From Arthrobacter rhizosphaerae (lineage in GTDB: Bacteria > Actinomycetota > Actinomycetes > Actinomycetales > Micrococcaceae): a DNA stretch of 64,000 nucleotides. The stretch spans positions 62,001 to 126,000 of the forward strand of contig NZ_JALLAN010000002.1 in assembly GCF_023062595.1 (NCBI RefSeq), read 5' to 3'. Under the pieces are notes generated by a model. It did not search any database and was not told the origin of the DNA. It worked only from the letters and a program-made list of their open reading frames with translations. Both the position numbers and the translations under genes were made by a program. Below, in pieces: positions 51,279-59,031 of this stretch; positions within the stretch are counted from its first letter, which is position 1; every line of letters starts with the position of its first letter.

Positions 51279-53153
51279 ATGGCCAAGTCCCCCACTATCC
51301 GTGCGGCCGTAACCCTGATTTCAGCGGCCGCGCTGATTCTCGCACCAACAACCGTTGCCTCAGCGCATCCGGAAGCCGACGACGGGGCAATAGCCGTCGA
51401 CGACGGCGCCCGCGACGTCCACCAGCATGGCGGCGATGAAGGGCACCTTCCCGCAACACAATCGAATGTAGAACTGGTCTCCAAACTCAAACTTAAAAAT
51501 GTGGTCCCCGAGAAGATTGCAGACGTAGGCGTATTCAACGGATACGCCTACCTTGCTGCTTGGGGCTCTGTCGAATGCAAGTACAACGGCGTACATGTAG
51601 TGGATATCCAGGATCCGGCCAACACAAAGGAAGTGGCCTTCATCCAGGCCAAGGAGGGCAGTTACCCGGGCGAGGGCATTCAGACCGTCCACATCGACAC
51701 GCCAGCCTTTACCGGAGACGTGCTGGTCAGCAACAACGAGAAATGCAAGGACAAAGCCGGCTTCGGCGGGATGAATCTGTACGACGTGACCAATCCCGAG
51801 CATCCCACCCCGCTGGCTGAAGGGGTGGGCGATTCAGTTGCCAGCGGTCAGGGCAAGAAGGACGCCAATGAGATCCACAGCGTCTTCGCCTGGGATGCAG
51901 GGGACAAGGCGTACGCCGTCATCGTGGACAACGAAGAGGGCACCGACGTCGACATTATGGACATCACCAACCCGAAGAAGCCGTTCCTGACGGCGGAATA
52001 CGATCTGGATGAGACGTTCCCCCAGATCCTGCAGAACGGGCCGGCGAACCTGACTGAGATCTTCCTCCACGACATCATCGTTAAGGAGATCGGCGGTAAG
52101 CAGGTCATGCTGCTCTCCTACTGGGATGCCGGCTACGTGACAGTTGATATGTCCGACGTCCACAACCCTGCCTACATCGGAGACACCGACTTCGCCAATC
52201 CGGACCCTGAGCTCCTTGAGTCCGCGGGTCTTGCCGAGAAGCCGGAGGGCAACGGCCACCAGGGCGAGTTCACCCTCGATAACAACTTCATGATCGCCGC
52301 CGACGAGGACTTCTCACCCCACGGCAGTGAGGGCACCACGGATGACTCGGCAGCCGCGTTCCAGGTTTCCCAGGGCGACTCAACGCCCAACCTGCATGGG
52401 GGTGAGTCGTTGAGCGGTGACGCCGTGTATGTGGGTCAGGCCTGCCCGGGCGATCCCGCTGTTCCGGCCGCCGGCACCACGGCCAGCGGCCAGCAGATCG
52501 CCGTCGTCTCCCGAGGTGTCTGCACCTTCACCGAGAAGGTGGCCAGCATTGAGGCTGCCGGTGGTTATGAGGGCATTGTCATCGTCAACCGGGAAGGATT
52601 CGATGGCTGCGGCCAGATCGGCATCAGCGTCGAAGGCAGCACCCCCACGTTCTCCGTAGACCGCCAAACCGGCCTCGGATTCTTCGACAAAGAGGCCGGC
52701 TTCGACAACGCAGCGTGCCTCGCGGGTACGGCTACCCTGCTTCCAGGCGTCAGCCTCGGTGAGGTGGGCGACCTCATCAACCTCCGGGCGTTCTTCGACG
52801 GCTGGGGCTATGTGCACCTCTTCGACAACTCCGCCGGCAAGATGACGGAGCTGGACACCTACGCCATCCCGGAAGCCCATGATCCGGCGTACGCCGAAGG
52901 CTTCGGGGATCTGTCGGTACACGAGGTTGCCACCTCCCACCAGCGGAATGACCTCGCCTACTTCTCGTACTACTCCGGCGGGTTCCGCGTGACCAAGATT
53001 GTGGATAACAAGCTGGTCGAGACCGGCAGCTTCATCGATGAAGGAGGCAGCAACTTCTGGGGTGTTGAAGTGTTCGAGAGCAACGGCGTGGAATATGTAG
53101 CAGCAAGCGACCGTGACTCCGGGCTCTACATCTTCCGGTACACCGGGGAGTAG
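51279..53153 (+). CDS. Secreted LVIVD-repeat beta-propeller with inserted PA domain
   Basis: A 624-residue exported protein; TAGGAG precedes the ATG. The signal is VTLISAAALILAPTTVASAHP. LVIVD-type repeats form most of the chain (VGVFNGYAYLAAWGS, GMNLYDVTNPEHP, VDIMDITNPKKP, GYVTVDMSDVHNPAYIGDTD). A PA (protease-associated) segment is inserted at about residues 370-480 (GQQIAVVSRGVCTFTEKVASIEAAGG). It ends in propeller sequence (SDRDSGLYIFRYTGE). Likely extracellular binding or surface function; no catalytic residues recognised. A strong terminator follows. Confidence 0.85.
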   Translation: MAKSPTIRAAVTLISAAALILAPTTVASAHPEADDGAIAVDDGARDVHQHGGDEGHLPATQSNVELVSKLKLKNVVPEKIADVGVFNGYAYLAAWGSVECKYNGVHVVDIQDPANTKEVAFIQAKEGSYPGEGIQTVHIDTPAFTGDVLVSNNEKCKDKAGFGGMNLYDVTNPEHPTPLAEGVGDSVASGQGKKDANEIHSVFAWDAGDKAYAVIVDNEEGTDVDIMDITNPKKPFLTAEYDLDETFPQILQNGPANLTEIFLHDIIVKEIGGKQVMLLSYWDAGYVTVDMSDVHNPAYIGDTDFANPDPELLESAGLAEKPEGNGHQGEFTLDNNFMIAADEDFSPHGSEGTTDDSAAAFQVSQGDSTPNLHGGESLSGDAVYVGQACPGDPAVPAAGTTASGQQIAVVSRGVCTFTEKVASIEAAGGYEGIVIVNREGFDGCGQIGISVEGSTPTFSVDRQTGLGFFDKEAGFDNAACLAGTATLLPGVSLGEVGDLINLRAFFDGWGYVHLFDNSAGKMTELDTYAIPEAHDPAYAEGFGDLSVHEVATSHQRNDLAYFSYYSGGFRVTKIVDNKLVETGSFIDEGGSNFWGVEVFESNGVEYVAASDRDSGLYIFRYTGE

Positions 53154-53177
53154 CCGCGCCTGGGAAGTTTCAGAAGA

Positions 53178-53217
53178 GAGTCCCGTCCGGAGATTTTTCC
53201 GGGCGGGACTCTTTTTT
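53178..53217 (+). terminator. Intrinsic terminator after the LVIVD gene
   Basis: A 13-bp stem of 53178-53190 with 53199-53211 (one G-T wobble), an 8-base loop and TTTTTT at 53212-53217. Canonical rho-independent terminator. Confidence 0.92.
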
Positions 53218-53348
53218 GGGCGTGGCGGCAGGCCTATTATGTGCGCACAGCCTCTACTTCGGGGACCAACTCTCCGGGACCTTCCTTCTCTGGTGTCGGC
53301 CACACCTTCGGATGCGCGCGTCTTGGACATCACGGGACAGGAAAGACC

Positions 53349-53669
53349 ATGACCAAGTATCTGTTCGAATCGAACTACGTGGGCGACGGGATCACGGGCC
53401 TCATGCGCGAGGGCGGCACGAGCCGCCGGGATGCCGTTGTTGAAGCCCTCAAATCGGTAGGAGGAACACTTGAAAGTTTCTACTTCGCCTTCGGGGAGGT
53501 CGACTGCGTGGGGATCATCGACGTCCCGGAACAGGCCAACGCCGCCGCGCTGTCGCTCTTGATCAATTCGACGGGCACCGTAAAAGTGCATATGAAACCG
53601 CTCATGACACCCGAGGATCTTGATGCAGCAGCCAAGGTGACGCCGTCCTACCGGGCGCCGGGACAATAG
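53349..53669 (+). CDS. GYD domain protein
   Basis: A 106-residue protein with AGGAAAG before the ATG. The family start is MTKYLFESNYVGDGITGLMREGGTSRRDAV (in part), followed by GGTLESFYFAFGEVDCVGIIDVPEQANAAALSLLINSTG. GYD proteins have a ferredoxin-like fold of unknown function and often occur with redox genes. Its stop is three bases from the convergent MBL-rhodanese stop. Confidence 0.9.
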   Translation: MTKYLFESNYVGDGITGLMREGGTSRRDAVVEALKSVGGTLESFYFAFGEVDCVGIIDVPEQANAAALSLLINSTGTVKVHMKPLMTPEDLDAAAKVTPSYRAPGQ

Positions 53670-53672
53670 GCG

Positions 53673-55121
53673 CTAGGCGGTTGCCTGGCTGGCGCTGGCC
53701 GAACCTTGCCGGGCTGCCCAGGCGGCATAACTCCCTTCGAGCTCGACGACGTCGTAGCCTTCGCGCCGCAGGACGCTGGCTGCGACGGAGCTCCGGGCGC
53801 CGCTCCGGCAGTAGGCCACGATAGTCCTATCGCGTGCCAGCTTGACCAAGTTCCAGAGCACTCGACCGCCGTGCAGGTGCTGCGATCCGGGAATGTGCCC
53901 GTCGGCATGCTCGCTCTTTGTCCGGACATCGAGCAGCACGGCCGTGGTCAGCGCTGGGAGGTCTTCGGGCCGGATCAGCCGCGGAGTACTCAGAGGCAGG
54001 CCTTCAATAGCGGTGACGTAGCCGGCCACCGAGTCGATGCCCACCCGCACCAGGTGATCCCGCATTCCCTCTGCCTGTTCTCGACCGCTGGCGAGGAGCA
54101 CCAAGGGACGCGGATCCCGTTCGGGGTCGACGGCCCAAGCCGCGTAGCTGGCGAAGTTCTTTCCAGCCGGGATGTTGAGGGCACCCGCCACCGTGCCTTC
54201 GTGAACTTTGGCGTTGTGGCGGGTATCCACGAACGTCACAGCATCGGCGGCGAGTTGCCTGGAAACTGTTTCGGCGTCGAGCTCCTCCAGAGGAGGACGC
54301 TCGCCCAGGATCGCAGGGCCCTGCAGGTTCTGCCGTTTCATGCGGCCGAAGTAGGAGGGCGCGTCGGGCTGGCCCGCGAGGAGTTCCTTAACGAAGCCCT
54401 CCTCGTCGTTGTTGGCCAGGTGCCGTCCCCACCAGGCATACAGCCGCTCATAGCCCACAGTGGAGGAAGGGACAGATCCGATGGCCTTGCCGCACACGCT
54501 GCCGGCCCCATGGCCTGGGTGGACCTGGATGTAGTCCGGGAGGGTCAGGAACTTGTCCCGGAGGCTGGCGAACATCTGCCGCGCCCCAACAACATCGGTA
54601 CCGGCAGGCTGGGTACCGGCAGCTTTGCTACCGGCGTCCTCCAGCCCGGCGGTTTCCGCCAGCAGGTCCGGCCGTCCAATATCCCCTGAGAAGACGAAGT
54701 CGCCGGAGAGCAGGTAGCCGGGCTGATCGCTGAAAGCGCCATCGGTCACGAGGTAGGACAGGTGCTCCGGCGTGTGGCCTGGGGTGTGCAGGGCTTGGAG
54801 GGTGATTCTGCCGATGGTGACTTTGTCGCCGTCGTACAGCCGTTCGCCGTCGAACTTGTACTGCCAGTCCGGGCCGCCCTCCCCGGAGAGGTAGACCGTG
54901 GCGCCCGTAGCGGCCGCGAGCTCGCGCGTGCCGGAGAGGAAATCGGCGTGGATGTGGGTTTCGGTGACGGCCACGATCTTCATGCCGCGCGCGGAGGCGA
55001 GGGATTGGTACTCAGCGATGTCCCGGCGCGGATCCACGACGATCGCCTCCTTGCTGCGTTCACAGCCGATGACGTAACTGGCCTGTGCAAGGTCGTCGTC
55101 GTAGATGCGCTCGATCAACAT
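53673..55121 (-). CDS. MBL-fold persulfide-dioxygenase-like protein with two rhodanese domains
   Basis: A 482-residue fusion. The start at 55121 has AAGGAG. The N-terminal MBL domain carries ETHIHADFLSG, TPGHTPEHLSYLV and LLSGDFVFSGDIGRPDL, as in ETHE1/CstB persulfide dioxygenases (mononuclear iron). Rhodanese 1 is inactive-looking (LLASGREQAE, Ser in place of Cys). Rhodanese 2 has the active Cys in VAYCRSGARSSVA. It should oxidise and transfer sulfane sulfur. A 15-bp triplicate repeat enlarges a loop near residue 165. Confidence 0.9.
   Translation of the reverse strand: MLIERIYDDDLAQASYVIGCERSKEAIVVDPRRDIAEYQSLASARGMKIVAVTETHIHADFLSGTRELAAATGATVYLSGEGGPDWQYKFDGERLYDGDKVTIGRITLQALHTPGHTPEHLSYLVTDGAFSDQPGYLLSGDFVFSGDIGRPDLLAETAGLEDAGSKAAGTQPAGTDVVGARQMFASLRDKFLTLPDYIQVHPGHGAGSVCGKAIGSVPSSTVGYERLYAWWGRHLANNDEEGFVKELLAGQPDAPSYFGRMKRQNLQGPAILGERPPLEELDAETVSRQLAADAVTFVDTRHNAKVHEGTVAGALNIPAGKNFASYAAWAVDPERDPRPLVLLASGREQAEGMRDHLVRVGIDSVAGYVTAIEGLPLSTPRLIRPEDLPALTTAVLLDVRTKSEHADGHIPGSQHLHGGRVLWNLVKLARDRTIVAYCRSGARSSVAASVLRREGYDVVELEGSYAAWAARQGSASASQATA
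54597..54641 (-). repeat. Three 15-bp in-frame repeats inside the MBL domain
   Basis: Plus-strand units GGTACCGGCAGGCTG, GGTACCGGCAGCTTT and GCTACCGGCGTCCTC at 54597-54611, 54612-54626 and 54627-54641. They encode (in the gene's direction) EDAGS-KAAGT-QPAGT. The family does not have this insertion. Confidence 0.75.
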
Positions 55122-55150
55122 GGTGTGCTCCTTTGACACCATTATTCACT

Positions 55151-55297
55151 TCACCGCGGATCTTGCTGACGTTTACGGCGCCGTTCCTCTGCCTGACCGA
55201 TGCCGTCGCGAACAGCGGCGCGGATAACGCCATAAAGAACGTAGAAAAAGATCGCCGCGAAGACCAGGTTCACCACGATTCCGCCGGGATTAAGCAT
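55151..55297 (-). CDS. Small single-pass membrane protein (48 residues)
   Basis: The ATG at 55297 lies seven bases inside the end of the 214-residue gene upstream. The product has one hydrophobic helix (IVVNLVFAAIFFYVLYGVI) and a basic, Arg/Lys/Gln-rich tail (AEERRRKRQQDPR) ending at TGA (55153-55151). It is 29 bases upstream of the MBL-rhodanese start and so probably in the same transcript. Unknown family; evidence is coherent topology, codon use and overlap. Confidence 0.55.
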   Translation of the reverse strand: MLNPGGIVVNLVFAAIFFYVLYGVIRAAVRDGIGQAEERRRKRQQDPR

Positions 55298-55934
55298 TGC
55301 GGCTGTCCTCCTCCGGCCAGAACGGTTGCACGCCCTCCGCCGCAGTTCTCAATAGCCCGCCGTCGAGCTCGATCGAAGTCTCTTCCATGCCGAAGTCCGT
55401 CCACTGCGCGACCAGCCTGAAGTCTCCGGCGGGAGGAAGGGGCCAGAGCCAGAGCGTGCCGGTGCCGGCCAGTTCGTCGTCCGCTCCGCTGCCGCCGCCG
55501 TTGTTCAGGGCAAGTGTTGGGGGGTCAGGTTCCTCGTTGGTTCCCATAAATCCATGAGGGGGTCGGTTCCCCGTACTGGCTTTGGAGCCGTCGGAAAGTT
55601 CTACGCCGAACATAAGCCAGGATTGGTCTGTTCCGCGGCGGAAGCCCATGCCCGGCTGAAAGAACAACGAGTGCTTCTCGGCCCAGTCCTCCTCGGTTTC
55701 TTCACCACGGCGGAAGACCCAGGACAGGTTGAAGTAGCAGCCTGTGGAGAACACTTCGACGCTTCTGAGCACCATCACCATCGCCGGGCCGCGGTGCAGG
55801 AACTTACCGATGTGGACCACGGCGGGCAGTTCGTAGGCCGGTGGACCGGCCCACGGTGGCGGAACGAACCTGGCGCTGGGTGGTTTGGGGCCGGACGGCG
55901 GGATTGGAAAGTCCTGGAAGAAGGTCACGGTCAT
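55290..55934 (-). CDS. Conserved hypothetical protein (214 residues)
   Basis: From the ATG at 55934. The N-terminus is MTVTFFQDFPIPPSGP, then Pro-rich stretches (RFVPPPWAGPPAYELPAVVHIG) and FLHRGPAMVMVLRSVEVFSTGCYFNLSWVFRR (in part). LWLWPLPPAGDFRLVAQWTDFGMEETSIELDG is near the end. It resembles short actinobacterial proteins of unknown function found next to metabolic genes. No signal or membrane helix. It starts an apparent three-gene unit with the small membrane protein and the MBL-rhodanese. Confidence 0.65.
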   Translation of the reverse strand: MTVTFFQDFPIPPSGPKPPSARFVPPPWAGPPAYELPAVVHIGKFLHRGPAMVMVLRSVEVFSTGCYFNLSWVFRRGEETEEDWAEKHSLFFQPGMGFRRGTDQSWLMFGVELSDGSKASTGNRPPHGFMGTNEEPDPPTLALNNGGGSGADDELAGTGTLWLWPLPPAGDFRLVAQWTDFGMEETSIELDGGLLRTAAEGVQPFWPEEDSRNA

Positions 55935-56273
55935 CCTCGGGCTCGCTGGGTACGACCGACCAGCGGGATGACGGCACTGCCGCCCGGGATCCCCCAATCC
56001 GTCCTTGCCCCGTAAGTCTAACCGCGGCACCTCGGCGATGCCTGGAACCGACTGTATGTCCAAGCCGACGCCGTCTGGGGGCGAGTCCTGGTCTCATCAG
56101 ACTCGATCGTCGCCGGCTTGGAATCCCATTGAACCCTGGCCAGACCACCTAAAACACGAGTAACGCGTACTCGCTTTTCCGGGCCTATGTTACTTGCGGG
56201 TACGTGGAAAATGATGCGCCGGTATTGGTTTTCTGCCAAGGATCTGAACTCTGCGGGTGCCAGAATGTAAACC
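55935..56273. other. Divergent intergenic region with inverted repeat
   Basis: A 339-base space between the hypothetical and hydrolase genes. CGAGTA-ACGCG-TACTCG (56157-56173) is a clear inverted repeat followed by CTTTT and could be an operator or short terminator. I could not place a convincing -35/-10 pair. Confidence 0.4.
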
Positions 56274-57026
56274 ATGACTTCCGCCCGTGCCGCTGTCTTC
56301 ATCCATGGCCTTATCGGCCCCTTTTCGGAGCCTGCGGCTCTTCAGGCACTTCACCCGCGCCCGACGTCGGCCCCTGACTTGAATGGGTACGGAACCTTGA
56401 AGGGCGGCGGGGCCGGGGGATTCGATGATATTTCCACCGAATCCCAGGTGGCGGCGCTGCACGATCATGTTGCAGCAGTCAGCAGCCGCGAGCCGGTCCA
56501 CCTCATCGCCCACTCGGTCGGCGCCGTGTATGCCTTCACGTTTGCAGCGCGCTATCCGGAGAGAGTGGCATCCATCATCACGGTGGAAGGGAACTTTTCC
56601 TTGGCAGACGCCTTCTGGTCCGGTGCCCTGGCCGCTATGCCGGCTGACCGGGCTGAGTCGGTAATCCGGGCTTCCCTCTCCAGCGCTGATGCGTGGCTGA
56701 CCGACTGCGGAATCGAACTCACGCCGGTGCTGGTCGAGCGTGCCGGCGAGGCCTTGGCCTACCAGCCGTGGAGCACTGTCTGGTCCTCCGCCCGAGCCAT
56801 CGTTGACACCACCGGGACGTCTGACTACGACGAAATGCTGCAGCACGTGTTCCAGCGCATCCCCGTACATCTGCTCACGGGGGAGCATTCGGCGGCGGGA
56901 TGGGCTGTCCCTGACTGGGCATTTGCTGCAGCGGCCTCAAGCACCGTGTTGCCTGGGGTGGGCCACATGATGATGCTGGAACAGCCTGAACTGTTCGGGG
57001 CGGCTGTGGCCGGGATACTCAACTGA
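56274..57026 (+). CDS. Alpha/beta hydrolase
   Basis: A 250-residue hydrolase: AAVFIHGLIGPF is the oxyanion-side start, HLIAHSVGAVYAFTFAARYPERV the nucleophile Ser elbow and VPGVGHMMMLEQPELFGAAV the His region (read as VLPGVGHMMMLEQPEL). Cap region with two Asp/Trp-rich helices. Small-molecule esterase or haloperoxidase-like; substrate unknown. It precedes a 2-hydroxyacid dehydrogenase gene by 96 bases. Confidence 0.88.
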   Translation: MTSARAAVFIHGLIGPFSEPAALQALHPRPTSAPDLNGYGTLKGGGAGGFDDISTESQVAALHDHVAAVSSREPVHLIAHSVGAVYAFTFAARYPERVASIITVEGNFSLADAFWSGALAAMPADRAESVIRASLSSADAWLTDCGIELTPVLVERAGEALAYQPWSTVWSSARAIVDTTGTSDYDEMLQHVFQRIPVHLLTGEHSAAGWAVPDWAFAAAASSTVLPGVGHMMMLEQPELFGAAVAGILN

Positions 57027-57122
57027 TGGCAGCTCTAGCCCCATCCTCAAACTGGCAGCTGCTCCACTAGGCTGGCACGGAGAAAACCTGTCCCTTTGAC
57101 AGCGCCAAGACCGAGGAGCCCC

Positions 57123-58043
57123 ATGACCCGGAAAATCAGCGTTAGCCTTCCCGATTCGGCACTTCGTCAGTACCTGAAGCCGAATCCGGACGTCACGGTG
57201 CTGGAATGGGACCTCGCGGGCGAACCTCCGCAGCCGAAAATCGACATTGTGGTGCCGCCGTACATGCGCGGCCCCGTCGTCCTGCGCAATCTTGCCGGCG
57301 TGGAAACCGGGCTGGTTCAGAGCCAGTCGATCGGTTACGACGGCGTCGCGGACGCACTGCCGTCCGGGCGGGTCTTTGCGAACGCTGCCGGAGTGCACGA
57401 GACGTCCACCGCGGAGCTGGCTTTGGCCTTGATCCTGGCCAGCCAGCGGGAGCTTCCGCGTCACTTCCAGAACCAGGAGCAGGGCAGGTGGGAAACGAAG
57501 CCCACCGCCAGCCTCGCCGACCGTCGCGTCCTGATTGTGGGCTACGGAGGGGTGGGCAAAGCCATTGAACAGCGGCTTCTGCCCTTCGAAACGATCGTCA
57601 CCCGGGTGGCCAGCAAAGAACGGATCGACGGGACCGGCGTCGTCCACGGCATCGAGGAGCTCCCAGCCCTGCTGCCAGACCACGACATGGTGGTGGTGGG
57701 GGTTCCCCTCAGCGACTCCACGCGGCACCTCATCGATGAAGATTTCCTTTCGGCAATGCCCGACGGCGCGCTGCTCGTCAACGTCGCCCGCGGACCGGTG
57801 GCGGATACGGAGGCCCTGGTGCGCCACACCGGCAGCGGACGGATCCGTGCCGCGCTGGACGTTACGGACCCGGAGCCGCTGCCCGCGGACCATCCGCTCT
57901 GGAGCACTCCCGGCGTGATCATCACTCCGCATGTTGGCGGGGCCAGTTCCGCGATGCGTCCGCGGATGGGCCGGTTGCTGCAGCGCCAGATCGACCTCAT
58001 GCTGGCCGGGGAGCCGCCCATCAACGTGGTGCTGGGCGGCTGA
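57123..58043 (+). CDS. D-2-hydroxyacid dehydrogenase
   Basis: A 306-residue protein; the ATG at 57123 follows GAGGAG. The dinucleotide motif is VLIVGYGGVGKAIEQRLL, the catalytic Arg is in LLVNVARGPVADTEAL, Glu/Asp in LDVTDPEPLPADHPLW and His in ITPHVGGASSAM. It is a different subgroup from the 8979-10001 enzyme, shorter and with a GGVG loop. Likely glyoxylate/hydroxypyruvate reductase-like; the keto acid is unknown. Confidence 0.9.
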   Translation: MTRKISVSLPDSALRQYLKPNPDVTVLEWDLAGEPPQPKIDIVVPPYMRGPVVLRNLAGVETGLVQSQSIGYDGVADALPSGRVFANAAGVHETSTAELALALILASQRELPRHFQNQEQGRWETKPTASLADRRVLIVGYGGVGKAIEQRLLPFETIVTRVASKERIDGTGVVHGIEELPALLPDHDMVVVGVPLSDSTRHLIDEDFLSAMPDGALLVNVARGPVADTEALVRHTGSGRIRAALDVTDPEPLPADHPLWSTPGVIITPHVGGASSAMRPRMGRLLQRQIDLMLAGEPPINVVLGG

Positions 58044-58079
58044 CCTGACCGGCAGCCACAGGGAAGTGTCCGGCTTATT

Positions 58080-58227
58080 TTGAGAACAAGTCTCAATAAA
58101 ACTGTTGACAACCCTCTGCTTCGTGATTTAGATTCAAAGAGAATCAAAAACACGGCGACTCCCAGAACAAAACTTCCACAGACCCGCGCCGAAAAAACCT
58201 TTCCATTATCTCGTCGACAATCGACGA
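58080..58227 (+). promoter_or_regulatory. Leader of the HAD gene: promoter with three inverted repeats
   Basis: TTGAGA-ACAAG-TCTCAA (58080-58096) sits just upstream of a consensus -35 TTGACA (58105-58110), with -10 TAGATT (58129-58134) at 18-base spacing. GATTC-AAAGA-GAATC (58131-58145) overlaps the -10. TCGTCGA-CAA-TCGACGA (58211-58227) is a leader hairpin 22 bases before the start. Confidence 0.6.
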
Positions 58228-58248
58228 CATATTCCCAGGAGAACAACC

Positions 58249-58941
58249 ATGGCATTCGAATTCGAAACCAAGCCCAAGTTCGTTACGTTCGACATGAACG
58301 GAACACTGATCAAGTTCGCTATCAGCGACGCGCTGCGCGAGGTCCTGGGCGACCGGCTGCCGGCCGAGCTCGCCGATGAGTACCTGCAGGCCTGCAAGGC
58401 ATACCGCATCGACGAGTGCATGGGGGAATACAAGCCGTTCCGCCAGATCGTCGCCAACTCCATGGAACGCGCCTCGCGCAGGCTCGGCATTGAATACCGT
58501 GAGGCCGATGCCCAGGCCGTCTACGAGACTGTCACCACCTGGGGCCCGTACCCGGGTGTCACCGAGGCACTGAACCGCCTGGCCGAGGAGGTCCCGCTGG
58601 TCATCATCACCAACAGCGACACCGCGGATGCCGCGCTCCTCGCAGCGAACCTCAAGGCCCCCTTCGCACACATCATCAGCGCCGAGGAAATGGGCACATA
58701 CAAGCCGCGGCTCGGTGCGTTCGAGTACATGTTCGAGAAGCTCGGCGTGACACCGGATGAGATCGTGCACGTCTCCGCCAGCCCGATGTACGACCTGCGC
58801 ACTGCGGCTATCCTGGGCATCAAGAACAAGGTGTACGTGGACCGCGGCTTCGAGCAGGACGAGCACTGGCTCGGCTACGAGCGGATCACCGACATCGCCG
58901 AGCTCCCCGTCCTCTTCGGCCTGCCGCGTCCCGCTGCCTAG
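58249..58941 (+). CDS. HAD-superfamily hydrolase, haloacid-dehalogenase type II-like
   Basis: A 230-residue HAD protein with AGGAGAAC before the ATG. Motif I is FVTFDMNGTLIKF; the nucleophile Asp is present and the second Asp of phosphatases is Asn, as in dehalogenase-like members that have Tyr there. Motif II is LVIITNSDTADAAL, motif III Lys is in MGTYKPRLGAFEYM and motif IV is VHVSASPMYDLRTAAILGIK. Dehalogenase or phosphatase activity is undecided. It ends at a strong bidirectional terminator. Confidence 0.88.
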   Translation: MAFEFETKPKFVTFDMNGTLIKFAISDALREVLGDRLPAELADEYLQACKAYRIDECMGEYKPFRQIVANSMERASRRLGIEYREADAQAVYETVTTWGPYPGVTEALNRLAEEVPLVIITNSDTADAALLAANLKAPFAHIISAEEMGTYKPRLGAFEYMFEKLGVTPDEIVHVSASPMYDLRTAAILGIKNKVYVDRGFEQDEHWLGYERITDIAELPVLFGLPRPAA

Positions 58942-58958
58942 TAGTCGAATTAAGCCAA

Positions 58959-58995
58959 GGGGAGGCCCGCGCTCACATCGAGCGCGGGCCTCCCC
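58959..58995. terminator. Bidirectional terminator between convergent genes
   Basis: A perfect 15-bp stem: GGGGAGGCCCGCGCT (58959-58973), loop CACATCG, AGCGCGGGCCTCCCC (58981-58995). TTATTT follows on the plus strand a few bases later. It serves the HAD gene and the GH127 gene. Confidence 0.85.
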
Positions 58996-59031
58996 GGCTT
59001 ATTTAAGGGTTTCCGATCCTATCTAGGGCTA

